A stretch of DNA of 64,000 bases. Origin: Nocardioides glacieisoli. GTDB lineage: Bacteria > Actinomycetota > Actinomycetes > Propionibacteriales > Nocardioidaceae. The position numbers were made by a program, and so were the translations under genes. The stretch lies in NCBI RefSeq assembly GCF_004137245.1, contig NZ_SDWS01000005.1:309247-373246 (forward strand), given 5' to 3'. The notes below the pieces were generated by a model. The model had not been told where the DNA came from. It saw nothing but the letters and a program-made list of their open reading frames with translations, and searched no databases. Shown here piece by piece: positions 1 to 9,861 of the stretch (its first letter is position 1; every line of letters starts with the position of its first letter).

Positions 1-1222
1 CCGTGAGCGCGGTCCCGGCCTACGCCGGCATCCCGCTGACCACCAAGCGCCACCGGGAGATGGCCGTCGTCACCTGCGGCGAGAAGGTCGACTGGACCGC
101 CTACGCCGACGACCGCACGCTCGTCCTGCTCTCCGGGGTGGGCAGCATCGGTGAGACCGCGGCCGCGCTGATCGAGGCCGGTCGCTCGCCCGAGACGCCC
201 GTCGCGGTGACCCGCGTCGGCACCACGACCGAGCAGCAGACGCTCATCTCCACCCTCGCGGCGATCGCCGCCGACGTCCGCTCGGCGCGGATCGCGCCGC
301 CGGCGATCATCGTCATCGGCGACGTCGTCGACCTGCGCCAGACGCTGTCGTGGTTCGAGACCAAGCCGCTCTTCGGCTGGCGCGCGCTGGTGCCCCGCAC
401 CAAGGAGCAGGCCGGCTCGCTGTCGCGTCGCCTGCGGGAGTACGGCGCCGTGCCCGAGGAGGTGCCGACCATCTCGGTCGAGCCGCCGCGCAACCCGCTC
501 CAGATGGACAAGGCCGTCCGCGGTCTCGTCGAGGGCCGCTACGAGTGGATCGCCTTCACCTCGGTCAACGCGGTCAAGGCCGTGCGCGAGAAGTTCGAGG
601 ACTACGGCCTCGACGCGCGTGCGTTCTCCGGCCTGAAGATCGCCGCCGTCGGTGACAAGACCGCCCGGGCGATCGCCGACTGGGGCCTGCGCGCCGACCT
701 GGTGCCGTCCGGTGAGCAGTCCGCTGCCGGCCTGCTCGAGGACTGGCCGCCCTACGACGACGTGCTCGACCCGATCAACCGGGTCTTCCTGCCGCGCGCC
801 GACATCGCGACCGAGAACCTCGTCGCCGGCCTGATCGACCTCGGCTGGGAGTGCGACGACGTCACGGCCTACCGCACCGTGCGCGCGACCCCGCCGCCGG
901 CGCCGGTCCGCGACGCGATCAAGACCGGCAAGTTCGACGCCGTCGTCTTCACGTCGTCCTCGACCGTGCGCAACCTCGTCGGCATCGCCGGCAAGCCGCA
1001 CCCGTCGACGATCATCGCCGTCATCGGGCCGGCCACGGCCAAGACCGCGGAGGAGCACGGCCTGCGGGTCGACGTCCTCGCGCCGTCGCCCGACGTCGAG
1101 GTCCTCGTCGACGCGCTCGCCGACTTCGGCGCCTCGCGGCGCCTCGCGATGCTGGAGGCGGGCGAGCCCGTCACCCGGCCGAGCGAGCGCACCGCCTCGG
1201 GTCGTCGGAAGGCACGCGCGAA

Positions 1223-1226
<4 letters not shown>
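1..1226 (+). CDS. hemD: CobA-HemD fusion: uroporphyrinogen-III C-methyltransferase / uroporphyrinogen-III synthase, 5' end cut by window
   Basis: The reading frame is open to the left edge, so the protein is N-terminally truncated. The first ~120 visible residues match the C-terminal half of a SAM-dependent uroporphyrinogen methyltransferase ([13 protein letters not shown] start, then LLSGVG and [10 protein letters not shown] blocks). From about residue 127 a uroporphyrinogen-III synthase (HemD) domain follows, with [17 protein letters not shown] and [11 protein letters not shown] blocks typical of its two-lobed fold. HemD closes hydroxymethylbilane to uroporphyrinogen III in the cytoplasm; the methylase half would divert it to sirohaem or corrinoids. 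Such fusions are known in Actinobacteria. The TGA stop overlaps the hemB GTG by 4 nt, so the two are translationally coupled. hemA and hemC probably lie just upstream, which is inference. Confidence 0.88.
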
Positions 1227-2221
<995 letters not shown>

Positions 2222-2240
2222 CGTCTCCGGCCCGCTCGTC

Positions 2241-2435
2241 GAGCGGATTCGCCGGCTGCGGAATGCCCCTCACGCACCGCTCACCAGGGTCCGCGGCGCC
2301 GAGCGGTGATGGAGCCACATTTCCGGGCTGCGGAGTGTGGGTGGACCACCGCTGGCCCGCGTGTCGTCGTACGACGCGCCCGTGGGCGGTGACGGAGCCA
2401 CATGCGGGCGCCGCGGAATGTGGCTGGACCACCGC
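2241..2435. repeat. Three imperfect hairpin-forming direct repeats between convergent hemB and transglycosylase genes
   Basis: Copies lie at about 2241-2282 (degenerate), 2301-2353 and 2385-2435. The second and third share GGAGCCACAT, a GC-rich centre, GGA(G/A)TGTGG and TGGACCACCGCT. Each can fold on itself: in the third copy AGCCACAT (2396-2403) pairs perfectly with ATGTGGCT (2417-2424), and outer GCGGTG pairs with CACCGC. The block fills the 229-bp spacer between two convergent stop codons, so it may act as a bidirectional terminator, but the near-duplication suggests a REP-like repeat family. Confidence 0.7.
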
Positions 2436-2450
2436 TCGGCGGCGGCGAGC

Positions 2451-3644
2451 TCAGGGGTTGAGGAGCTTGTTGGCGCAGTCCAGCAGCTCGTTGGGCCCGG
2501 TGAGCGGGAGGTCGATGACGCCCTGCAGCGTGCACTGGGCGATCGCCTCGGCGAGGGTGAGCGTCGCCGAGATCGTGGCCGTCGGGAGCGGGGGCAGCGT
2601 CGTCGGGATCGGCAGCGTCGGCGTCTGAGTCGGCGTCGGGACGACTGTCGTCGGGTTCTTCGTCGGCGTCGGCGTCTGGGTCGGAGTCTGCGTGGGCGTC
2701 TGCGTCGGAGTCTGGGTCGGCGTCTGTGTCGGCGTGGGAGTCGTCGTGGGCGACTTGGTCGGCTTCACGGTCGGCGTCGAGGTACCCGTGCCACCGCCGG
2801 TCGCGCCGCCCTTGCCGCCGCCCTTGGTGCCGGCGGTGCCCTTCGTCTCGGGGGTGATCACGCCCGAGGTGAGGACCGAGGTCGGGACCGCGCTGAAGTC
2901 GCCGTCCATGTAGGACTGCATGATCGACAGCACCAGGTCGACGTAGTCGTTGGAGTGGTTGTAGCGGTAGACCGAGGCGCGCTGGCCCTTCTCCTCGGAG
3001 AGGTCGTCCTCGCCCGAGCAGAGGTAGACGGCGGTCGCGAGCGCCGAGTCGTCGATGTCCTGCGGGTTGCGGGTGCCGTCGCTGTCGCCGTCCACGCCGA
3101 CGACCGACCAGGTCGAGGGGATGAACTGCATCGGGCCGACCGCACGGTCCCACCTGGTGTCGTTGTCGTACTGCCCGGCATCGGTGTCGGCGATGCTCTG
3201 GGTGTTGTTCTTGCCGTTGAGGGCGATGCCGTAGATGCCGGGACGGGCCACGCCCTGGTCGTCGAGGGTGTTGCCGCCGTAGCGGCCGTGGTCGGACTCC
3301 ACACGACCGATCGCCGCGATCAGCTCCCACGGAAGCGCGCAGCCGCGGTCGGCCTTGTTGATGACCGCCTCGGCACGCTGGTAGGCCGAGAGCGCCGCCT
3401 GCGGGATGCTGCTGGCCGAGCCGGGGGTGAGCGCGGCGGCACGGGTGACGGCGTCACCGACGCTGGCCGGCGCCTCGATCGCGGAGGCGGGGAGCACGGT
3501 GCCGTCCGGGAGAGTTCCGGGCCCGTCCTCGTCGGCGCTCGCGGCGCTGAGGTTCGCGCCGGCGAGGCTGGCGGTCCAGGCGGCGCTGAGCACGGCCAGG
3601 GGGACGAGTGTCGTCGCCCTGCGGAGTCGGCTTGAAGTCGACAT
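2451..3644 (-). CDS. Secreted lytic murein transglycosylase with Thr-Pro-Gln repeat tail
   Basis: 397 residues from an ATG preceded by AGGGGAG. An N-terminal signal peptide (RRATTLVPLAVLSAAWTAS) is followed by a soluble-lytic-transglycosylase (MltB/SLT_2-like) domain: LPWELIAAIGRVESDHGRYG contains the catalytic Glu, and RAVGPMQFIPSTW and YRYNHSNDYVD are family blocks. It should cleave peptidoglycan glycan strands outside the membrane. After about residue 275 the chain becomes Gly/Lys-rich, then a Thr-Pro-Gln region of low complexity, and ends in a short hydrophobic domain with two cysteines. The tail probably spans or binds the cell wall, which is inference. An inverted repeat lies in its promoter region. 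It sits alone on the minus strand inside the haem genes. Confidence 0.85.
   Translation of the reverse strand: MSTSSRLRRATTLVPLAVLSAAWTASLAGANLSAASADEDGPGTLPDGTVLPASAIEAPASVGDAVTRAAALTPGSASSIPQAALSAYQRAEAVINKADRGCALPWELIAAIGRVESDHGRYGGNTLDDQGVARPGIYGIALNGKNNTQSIADTDAGQYDNDTRWDRAVGPMQFIPSTWSVVGVDGDSDGTRNPQDIDDSALATAVYLCSGEDDLSEEKGQRASVYRYNHSNDYVDLVLSIMQSYMDGDFSAVPTSVLTSGVITPETKGTAGTKGGGKGGATGGGTGTSTPTVKPTKSPTTTPTPTQTPTQTPTQTPTQTPTQTPTPTKNPTTVVPTPTQTPTLPIPTTLPPLPTATISATLTLAEAIAQCTLQGVIDLPLTGPNELLDCANKLLNP
2676..2735 (-). repeat. Five tandem 12-bp units encoding Thr-Pro-Thr-Gln
   Basis: Forward-strand units of the form CTGNGTSGGNGT repeat five times with exact 12-bp period inside the transglycosylase gene. 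They encode (TPTQ)5 and are followed by less regular TPTP/TLPIPTT sequence. Such arrays can change copy number by slippage, altering linker length. Confidence 0.85.
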
Positions 3645-3725
3645 TCTCTCTCGCTCCCCTTGATGTCCTGCACGCCATGATGCCCCCTCCGGGCGCCACG
3701 TACACACCCCAACGAGTGAAGAGCG

Positions 3726-3752
3726 CCACAAGTTACGTACCGGTACTTGTGG
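3726..3752. promoter_or_regulatory. Inverted repeat upstream of the transglycosylase gene
   Basis: CCACAAGT (3726-3733) and ACTTGTGG (3745-3752) form perfect 8-bp arms around an 11-bp centre. A separate 10-bp palindrome, GTACCGGTAC (3737-3746), overlaps the right arm. It lies 82 bp before the transglycosylase ATG and 74 bp before the hemL start, so it could be an operator or leader hairpin for either gene. I could not match it to a known riboswitch. Confidence 0.45.
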
Positions 3753-3825
3753 GCCACTACACACCCGCGAGCGGGCTGCCGGACGCCGAATGGGCAGCTT
3801 TGCCCGGCTACGCGACAATGCAGGG

Positions 3826-5172
3826 GTGAACCCCGCGACGACGCCCGCCACGACTGCGGCCAGCGAGGCGCTCTTCGACCGCGCTCGCGCCGTGACGCCG
3901 GGAGGGGTGAACTCGCCGGTCCGCGCCTTCACCGCGGTCGGCGGCACCCCCCGGTTCATCACCTCCGCGTCCGGCGCCTGGCTCACCGACGCCGACGGCA
4001 ACGACTACGTCGACCTGATCTGCTCGTGGGGCCCGATGCTGCTCGGCCACGCGCACCCTGACGTGCAGGCGGCCGTCGCCGGAGCGGTGGCCCGCGGTAC
4101 GTCGTACGGCACCCCCACCGAGCCCGAGGTCGAGCTCGCCGAGGAGATCGTCGCGCGCACGCCGGTCGAGCGGGTCCGGTTCGTCTCGTCGGGCACCGAG
4201 GCGACGATGTCGGCGATCCGGCTGGCCCGCGGCGCCACCGGCCGCGACCTCGTCGTGAAGTTCGCCGGCTGCTACCACGGCCACGTCGACACGCTGCTGG
4301 CCCAGGCCGGCTCCGGCGTCGCGACCCTCGCGGTCCCCGGCACGAGCGGCGTGCCCGCCTCGTCGGCGGCCGAGACGCTGGTGCTGCCCTACAACGACCG
4401 CGAGGCCGTGCTCGCCGCCTTCGCGGCCCACGGGACGCGCATCGCCTGCCTCATCACCGAGGCCTTCCCCGGCAACATGGGCGTCGTCCCGCCCGCGCCG
4501 GGCTTCAACGCGTTCCTCGCCGAGACCTGCCGCGCCCACGGTGCGCTGTTCATCAGTGACGAGGTGATGACCGGCTTCCGGGCCACCGAGCACGGCGGCT
4601 GGGGCCTGGATGGCGCCATCGAGGGCTGGGTACCCGACCTCATGACCTTCGGAAAAGTGATGGGCGGCGGGTTCCCCGCCGCAGCCTTCGGCGGCCGCGC
4701 CGACCTGATGTCGCACCTCGCGCCCGAGGGGTCGGTCTACCAGGCCGGCACCCTGTCGGGGAACCCGGTGGCCACCACCGCCGGGCTCGCGACGCTCCGG
4801 CTCGCGACGCCCGAGGTCTACGCCCAGCTCGACGCGACGGCGCTGACGATCCGCAACGCGGTGACCGAGCACCTCCAGGCCGCCTCGGTGCCGCACACGG
4901 TGCAGTCGGCGGGCACCATGTTCTCGGTGTTCTTCTCGGGCGAGCCGGTGCGCGACTTCGCCGAGGCGAGCCAGCAGGACACCGCCGCCTACGCCGCCTT
5001 CTTCCACTCGATGCTCGACCAGGGCGTCTACCTCCCCCCGTCGGCGTACGAGGCGTGGTTCGTCTCCGCGGCCCACGACGAGCGGGCGATCTCGACGATC
5101 ATCGACGCCCTCCCCGCCGCTGCGGTCGCCGCCGCCGCGGCCTCGGCCCTGGTCGACGAGGGAGGCCGCTGA
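3826..5172 (+). CDS. hemL: Glutamate-1-semialdehyde 2,1-aminomutase
   Basis: 448 residues. This PLP enzyme makes 5-aminolevulinate, the first dedicated tetrapyrrole precursor, in the cytoplasm. Class III aminotransferase features are plain: NSPVRAF near the start, [52 protein letters not shown], and the PLP lysine K277 in [17 protein letters not shown]. An in-frame ATG exists at 3790, but GTG 3826 fits family length and sits 6 nt after GACAAT (3814-3819), consistent with leaderless expression. hemL precedes a phosphatase by 1 nt, so it probably starts a transcript running into the cytochrome maturation genes. Confidence 0.95.
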   Translation: MNPATTPATTAASEALFDRARAVTPGGVNSPVRAFTAVGGTPRFITSASGAWLTDADGNDYVDLICSWGPMLLGHAHPDVQAAVAGAVARGTSYGTPTEPEVELAEEIVARTPVERVRFVSSGTEATMSAIRLARGATGRDLVVKFAGCYHGHVDTLLAQAGSGVATLAVPGTSGVPASSAAETLVLPYNDREAVLAAFAAHGTRIACLITEAFPGNMGVVPPAPGFNAFLAETCRAHGALFISDEVMTGFRATEHGGWGLDGAIEGWVPDLMTFGKVMGGGFPAAAFGGRADLMSHLAPEGSVYQAGTLSGNPVATTAGLATLRLATPEVYAQLDATALTIRNAVTEHLQAASVPHTVQSAGTMFSVFFSGEPVRDFAEASQQDTAAYAAFFHSMLDQGVYLPPSAYEAWFVSAAHDERAISTIIDALPAAAVAAAAASALVDEGGR

Positions 5173-5173
5173 G

Positions 5174-5851
5174 ATGGGCGTGCAGACCACGGTCCACCTG
5201 CTGCGCCACGGCGAGGTGCACAACCCCGCCGGCGTGCTCTACGGGCGCCTCGACGGGTTCCACCTCTCCGACCTCGGCAGGCAGATGGCCCAGCGGATCG
5301 CGGAGTCCATCGGTGACCGCGACATCACCCACATGCGTACGTCACCGCTCGAGCGCGCGCAGGAGACCATCGCTCCGCTCGCGGCCGTGCGCGGGCTCAC
5401 GCCGGTCATCGACCCGCGGGTGATCGAGTCGACCAACAAGTTCCAGGGGATGAGCTTCGCCGACGGCGGGATGACCTTCGTCAAGCGGCCTCACCTGCTG
5501 CGCCACATGTACAACCCGTTCACGCCGTCGTGGGGCGAGCCCTACGACGAGATCGCCGGCCGGATGGTCGCGGCGATCCACGACGCGCGCGACGCGGCGG
5601 TCGGCCACGAGGCCGTGGTCGTCTCGCACCAGCTGCCGATCTGGACGACGCGGCTCTTCCTCGAGAAGCGCAGCTACGTCCACCACCCCAAGAACCGTCA
5701 GTGCACGCTGTGCTCGCTGACCAGCATCGTCTTCGACGACGAGCGGATGGTGCAGGTGCGCTACTCCGAGCCGGCCGGCGACCTGATCCCGGTCGGCGAC
5801 CGGTCCGCCCCCTTCTCGGCCGGTGGCGCCCCGCGGGAGGACCGGCCCTGA
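5174..5851 (+). CDS. Histidine phosphatase family protein (phosphoglycerate mutase-like)
   Basis: 225 residues with the phosphohistidine motif LLRHGE at residues 9-14 and a second catalytic histidine in VVVSHQLPIWTTRL near 155. The middle segment (FADGGMTFVKRPHLLRHMYNPF) is not typical of true phosphoglycerate mutases, so the substrate is unknown; a small phosphorylated metabolite is the safest guess. GGAGG (5161-5165) lies 8 nt before the ATG. It sits 1 nt after hemL, and its stop codon overlaps the CTG that appears to start the next gene. Homologues adjoining TlpA/CcdA genes are common in actinobacteria, but a role in haem or cytochrome metabolism is not shown. Confidence 0.85.
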   Translation: MGVQTTVHLLRHGEVHNPAGVLYGRLDGFHLSDLGRQMAQRIAESIGDRDITHMRTSPLERAQETIAPLAAVRGLTPVIDPRVIESTNKFQGMSFADGGMTFVKRPHLLRHMYNPFTPSWGEPYDEIAGRMVAAIHDARDAAVGHEAVVVSHQLPIWTTRLFLEKRSYVHHPKNRQCTLCSLTSIVFDDERMVQVRYSEPAGDLIPVGDRSAPFSAGGAPREDRP

Positions 5852-6414
5852 GGTTCCTCCGCCCCCTCGTCGCGGCCCTGGTCGTGCTCGCCTGCCTGCT
5901 CGCGCTGGTGGGCTGCTCGAGCCTGTCCGGCACCGGCGACAAGGGCTACATCTCGGGCGAGGGCGTGCCGACCGAGATCAAGGCGGCCGACCGAGGTGAG
6001 CCGATCGACCTGAGTGGCACAGACCTCGACGGCGATCCCCTCGAGCTCGCCGATCTGCGGGGCCAGGTGGTCGTGGTGAATGTGTGGGCCTCGTGGTGCC
6101 CGCCCTGCCGTGTCGAGCAGCCCGACCTCAACGAGGCTGCCGCCGAGCTGGGCGACGAGGCGGTCTTCGTCGGCATCAACACACGTGATGCCTCCCAGGA
6201 CAGTGCACGGGCCTACGTGCGCAACTTCGACGTGCCGTACCCGTCGCTCTACTCGCCGGACGGTGCAGCGTTGCTGGCTTTCGCCGGCACACTGACCCCG
6301 CGGTCGATCCCCAGCACCGTGGTGCTGGATGCGGAGGGCCGGATCGCGGCATCGGTGAACGGCCGGATCCCGACCACGCAGACCCTCCTCTCGCTCGTGC
6401 GCGGGGCGGCATGA
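5848..6414 (+). CDS. TlpA/ResA-like thioredoxin-fold lipoprotein, apparent CTG start
   Basis: 188 residues. A lipoprotein signal (RFLRPLVAALVVLACLLALVGC, cut before C23) leads into a thioredoxin fold with the redox motif WASWCPPCR (C84 and C87). It should sit outside the membrane and reduce apocytochrome c cysteines before haem attachment, taking electrons from CcdA. No ATG, GTG or TTG gives a sensible signal peptide. CTG at 5848 does, has GGGAGG (5835-5840) 7 nt upstream, and overlaps the preceding TGA. The next in-frame GTG (5884) would remove the positively charged n-region. The stop overlaps the ccdA ATG by 4 nt. Confidence 0.85.
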   Translation: MRFLRPLVAALVVLACLLALVGCSSLSGTGDKGYISGEGVPTEIKAADRGEPIDLSGTDLDGDPLELADLRGQVVVVNVWASWCPPCRVEQPDLNEAAAELGDEAVFVGINTRDASQDSARAYVRNFDVPYPSLYSPDGAALLAFAGTLTPRSIPSTVVLDAEGRIAASVNGRIPTTQTLLSLVRGAA

Positions 6415-7160
6415 ACGACTGGTTCCGCGACACCGCGCTCTCGGGCTCGTTGGTCCTCGCACTGCCGGTCGCGTTGGTGGCGGGACTGGTGTCCTTCTTC
6501 AGCCCGTGCGTGATCCCGCTGCTGCCGGGCTACCTGTCCTACGCCACCGGCATCTCCGGTGGTGACCTGGAGGACGCGAAGCGCAGCCGCCTGGTGGCCG
6601 GTGCCGTGCTGTTCGTCCTCGGGTTCGCGGTGGTGTTCGTGCTGCTCGGCAGTCTGACCGGTGCGGCGGGAGCGTGGTTGTTCGTGCACACCCGCCAGCT
6701 CAACCTGGTGCTGGGCGTCATCACGATCCTGTTGGGGGTCGCCTTCCTCGGCGGGTTCGGCTTCCTCCAGCGCGACTGGCGCATCCACCGGGTGCCGGCC
6801 GTCGGCCTGGCCGCGGCGCCGTTGATCGGCTTCCTCTTCGGGGTGGGGTGGACGCCGTGCGTCGGACCGACGCTCGCCGCGATCAACGTGCTCTCGGTCA
6901 ACGAGGCCACCGCCAGCCGCGGTGCCGTGCTGTCGGGCGTCTTCGCGCTCGGGTTGGGACTGCCGTTCATCGCCGCGGCACTGGCATATCGCCGGATGAC
7001 CGTGGCCTTCGCCGTCGTACGCCGGCACCAGCAGCTGATCGTCCGCCTCGGCGGCGTGATGATGATCCTGGTCGGTGTCCTGCTCGTCAGTGGCTGGTGG
7101 GAGCGCATCGTGCAGTGGCTCCAGCTCCAGGTCGTCCAGGGCTTCTCGGTGCCGGTGTGA
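6411..7160 (+). CDS. ccdA: CcdA thiol-disulfide membrane transporter
   Basis: 249 residues with about six hydrophobic segments and the two conserved cysteine sites of CcdA/DsbD-beta proteins: FFSPCVIPLLPGYLSY near residue 27 and GVGWTPCVGPTLAAI near 148. It carries electrons from cytoplasmic thioredoxin across the membrane to the extracytoplasmic TlpA-like lipoprotein encoded just upstream. The ATG overlaps the previous stop (ATGA) and its own stop overlaps the resB GTG (GTGA), so the genes are tightly coupled. Confidence 0.93.
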   Translation: MNDWFRDTALSGSLVLALPVALVAGLVSFFSPCVIPLLPGYLSYATGISGGDLEDAKRSRLVAGAVLFVLGFAVVFVLLGSLTGAAGAWLFVHTRQLNLVLGVITILLGVAFLGGFGFLQRDWRIHRVPAVGLAAAPLIGFLFGVGWTPCVGPTLAAINVLSVNEATASRGAVLSGVFALGLGLPFIAAALAYRRMTVAFAVVRRHQQLIVRLGGVMMILVGVLLVSGWWERIVQWLQLQVVQGFSVPV

Positions 7161-8767
7161 CCCAGCTCGACAGACGGCCCTCCGACGACCGCCAGGCCAC
7201 CCCGCTCCCCACGGACCTCGACGCCCGTGGCCTGGCCCGGTGGAGCTGGCGACAGCTCACCTCGATGCGGACGGCCCTGGTGCTCCTCCTGCTGCTCGCG
7301 CTCGCGGCGATCCCGGGCTCGGCCTTCCCGCAGGAGGACATCGACTCGCTCGCGGTGTCGCAGTGGCGTGACGACCACCCCCGGCTGACGCCCATCTGGG
7401 ACCGGCTCGACCTCTTCTCCGTCTACGGCTCGGTGTGGTTCTCCGCGATCTACCTCCTCCTGATGATCTCGTTGGTCGGCTGCATCATCCCGCGCCTCTT
7501 CGTCTACGCCCGCGCGCTCCGGGCGCGGCCCCCGCGGGCCCCTCGCCACCTCTCGCGCCTGCCGGAGAGCACGTCGTACGTCACGGACGAGGACCCCGAC
7601 GTGGTCCTGCGCCGGGCCGAGGACGTCATCCACCGCCGCCGCTTCCGGGTCGACTGGAACGAGGGCAGCGACGCCGTCGCCGCCGAGCGGGGCCACCTCC
7701 GCGAGGCGGGCAACCTGCTCTTCCACCTCGCCGTGATCGTCGTGCTCGTCGGTGTCGCGATCGGCAGCCTGTTCGGCTACAAGGGCGGCGTCATCCTGCT
7801 CAACGGTGACGAGTACGGGTTCTCCAACGGCCTCACCCAGTACGACGACTTCGCTCCCGGCAGCCTCTTCGACCCCGCAGTGATGGAGCCCTTCGCCTTC
7901 CGCATCACCGACTTCGACATCGACTGGCTGACCGACGGTCCGCGCGCCGGGATGGCGCGCAAGTTCGTCGCGCACCTCGACTACGAGACCGAGCCCGGTG
8001 CTGCGACGCAGCAGTACGACCTCAGGGTGAACCACCCGCTCTCGATCGGCGACACTGACATCTTCCTGATCGGCCACGGCTATGCGCCCGTCATCACCGT
8101 TCGCGACGGCGACGGCAACGTCGCGCAGTCCGGTCCGCAGATATTCCTGCCGATCAACCCGCGCACGTTCGAGTCGTTCGGGGTGGTCAAGGCGCCCGAC
8201 GCCCAGCCCACCCAGCTCGGGTTCGAGGGGACCTTCTACCCGACCTTCCAGCTGGGACGCGACGCCGACGGCAAGCTGTCGATGCCGTCCTCGGCCTTCG
8301 GGGACGCCGTCGACCCGCTCGTGTCGCTGTTCGTCTACTCCGGCGATGTCGGTCTCGACGACGGCAGCGGCGCCTCCGTCTACGTCCTCGACAAGTCCCG
8401 GGCCACGCAGCTGCGCAAGGCCGACGGCCAGCCGTTCCGGATGGACCTGCGCCCCGGCGAGACCGTCACCCTTCCCGACGGGCTCGGGAGCGTGACCTTC
8501 GAGGGCCTCGAGCGCTGGAACAAGATCCAGATCAGCCGCACCCCCGGCAAGTTCATCGCCCTCGGGGGCGTCGTCACCGCCCTGCTCGGCCTGCTCGGTT
8601 CGCTCTTCGTGCGACCGCGCCGGCTGTGGGTGCGCGCGCGCCGTCAGGAGGACGGGACCACACTGGTGGAGGTGGCCCGGCTCGACCGCTCCTCGGGCGG
8701 CGACCCGGAGACCGGGCGCTCCGAGCTGGATGGGATCGTGGCTGCACTGAGAAAGGACGAGTCGTGA
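7157..8767 (+). CDS. resB: ResB/Ccs1-like cytochrome c biogenesis protein
   Basis: 536 residues. Membrane spans near residues 37-55 (MRTALVLLLLLALAAIPGS), 95-115, and 185-205 precede a large extracytoplasmic domain, with a last span near the C-terminus (FIALGGVVTALLGLLGSLFV). This is the ResB/Ccs1 architecture. With CcsB it forms the system II synthase that moves haem across the membrane and joins it to CXXCH motifs of c-type cytochromes. GTG at 7157 overlaps the ccdA stop; the stop overlaps the ccsB GTG. Confidence 0.92.
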   Translation: MTQLDRRPSDDRQATPLPTDLDARGLARWSWRQLTSMRTALVLLLLLALAAIPGSAFPQEDIDSLAVSQWRDDHPRLTPIWDRLDLFSVYGSVWFSAIYLLLMISLVGCIIPRLFVYARALRARPPRAPRHLSRLPESTSYVTDEDPDVVLRRAEDVIHRRRFRVDWNEGSDAVAAERGHLREAGNLLFHLAVIVVLVGVAIGSLFGYKGGVILLNGDEYGFSNGLTQYDDFAPGSLFDPAVMEPFAFRITDFDIDWLTDGPRAGMARKFVAHLDYETEPGAATQQYDLRVNHPLSIGDTDIFLIGHGYAPVITVRDGDGNVAQSGPQIFLPINPRTFESFGVVKAPDAQPTQLGFEGTFYPTFQLGRDADGKLSMPSSAFGDAVDPLVSLFVYSGDVGLDDGSGASVYVLDKSRATQLRKADGQPFRMDLRPGETVTLPDGLGSVTFEGLERWNKIQISRTPGKFIALGGVVTALLGLLGSLFVRPRRLWVRARRQEDGTTLVEVARLDRSSGGDPETGRSELDGIVAALRKDES

Positions 8768-9861
8768 CCGACGCACAGTGGGAGAGCCTCAGCAACCAGG
8801 GCGTGGCCGCGGCCGGGGTGGTCTACTTCCTCGCGCTCCTGGCCTACGCCGTCCAGTGGGCCGCGCTGCGCGACGTCCCCGTCCGGCAGGCGGTCTCCGT
8901 CGGTGGTCGAGGCGGCGGTGGCGACACGCTCGTGGACGACCTCCCCGACGAGCGGGTGGCCCAGCGCACCGAGATGGCCGGGCGCCTCGGCATCCTGCTG
9001 ACCGGCATCGGCGCGCTCGCCCACTTCATCGCGCTGCTCGGCCGCGGCCTGGCCGCGGACCCCAACCGGGTGCCGTGGGGCAACATGTACGAGTTCACGC
9101 TGAGCGCCACCTTCGTCGTGGTCGCGCTCTTCCTCGCCACCACCCGGCGCTGGCGACTGGCGTGGCTCGGCCCGATCGTCGTCGGCCTCGTGCTCTGCGT
9201 CCTGCTCGCCGACGTGCTCTGGCTCTACGAGCCGGTCGCCCCGCTGACCGAGGCGCTCGAGTCCTACTGGCTGGTGATCCACGTCGTGGCGGCCTGCATC
9301 GCGACCGGCGCCTTCACCCTCGGCGGGATCACCTCGCTGCTCTACCTGCTCAAGGCCCGCTCGACGAAGAAGTCGGGCTACCTCGCCCGCCTGCCCGAGC
9401 CCGCCGCGCTCGACCGCATCTCCTACCGGATGCACGCCTTCGGCTTCCCGGTGTGGACCTTCGGCGTGCTCATCTCCGGCCCGATCTGGGCGCACCAGGC
9501 GTGGTCGTCGTACTGGAACTGGGACCCCAAGGAGGTGTGGGCCTTCATCACCTGGGTGCTGTACGCCGCCTACCTCCACGCCCGCGCGACCGCTGGCTGG
9601 CGCGGCCGCAAGGCCGCGCTCCTCGCGCTCGCCGCCGCGGCGACGCTGTGGTTCAACTTCATCGGGATCAACTTCTTCAGCACGACGAGCCAGCACTCGT
9701 ACGCCGAAGGGGCCGCGGTGGAGCGGACCGTCCAGCAGACCGTGGACCGGCCCCTCGAGACGACCTCAGTCGTCGTCGGGCTTGGGGGCGGGCTTCGGCT
9801 TCGGGTCGAGCCCGCGCAGGAAGTCGGGGTCGTCGTCGGGGCCGAGGGTCCGCGGGCGTGA
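8764..9861 (+). CDS. ccsB: CcsB/ResC-like haem-handling cytochrome c biogenesis protein
   Basis: 365 residues with about eight membrane spans. The tryptophan-rich haem motif SYWNWDPKEVWAFITW is at about residues 248-263, and WGNMYEF near 102 and NFFSTTSQHSYA near 305 are typical. It partners ResB as the haem channel and synthase. Homologues usually end soon after the HSYA motif. Here the frame continues about 48 residues of hydrophilic, low-complexity sequence and overlaps the 3' end of the convergent small gene by 96 bp. Either the tail is real or an ancestral stop codon was lost. Confidence 0.92.
   Translation: MTDAQWESLSNQGVAAAGVVYFLALLAYAVQWAALRDVPVRQAVSVGGRGGGGDTLVDDLPDERVAQRTEMAGRLGILLTGIGALAHFIALLGRGLAADPNRVPWGNMYEFTLSATFVVVALFLATTRRWRLAWLGPIVVGLVLCVLLADVLWLYEPVAPLTEALESYWLVIHVVAACIATGAFTLGGITSLLYLLKARSTKKSGYLARLPEPAALDRISYRMHAFGFPVWTFGVLISGPIWAHQAWSSYWNWDPKEVWAFITWVLYAAYLHARATAGWRGRKAALLALAAAATLWFNFIGINFFSTTSQHSYAEGAAVERTVQQTVDRPLETTSVVVGLGGGLRLRVEPAQEVGVVVGAEGPRA

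Noticed and set aside
2241..2435. CRISPR array
   Set aside because: Copies are imperfect, self-complementary and irregularly spaced, and no cas gene is near.
3790..3825. Upstream in-frame ATG for hemL
   Set aside because: It would add twelve residues not expected for the family and has no SD; GTG 3826 fits the promoter spacing.
6539..8776. 745-codon open frame on the minus strand across ccdA and resB
   Set aside because: It is the antisense of well-recognised genes. High G/C in third positions removes stop codons in this frame; the product is an Arg/Glu/Val mixture without domains.
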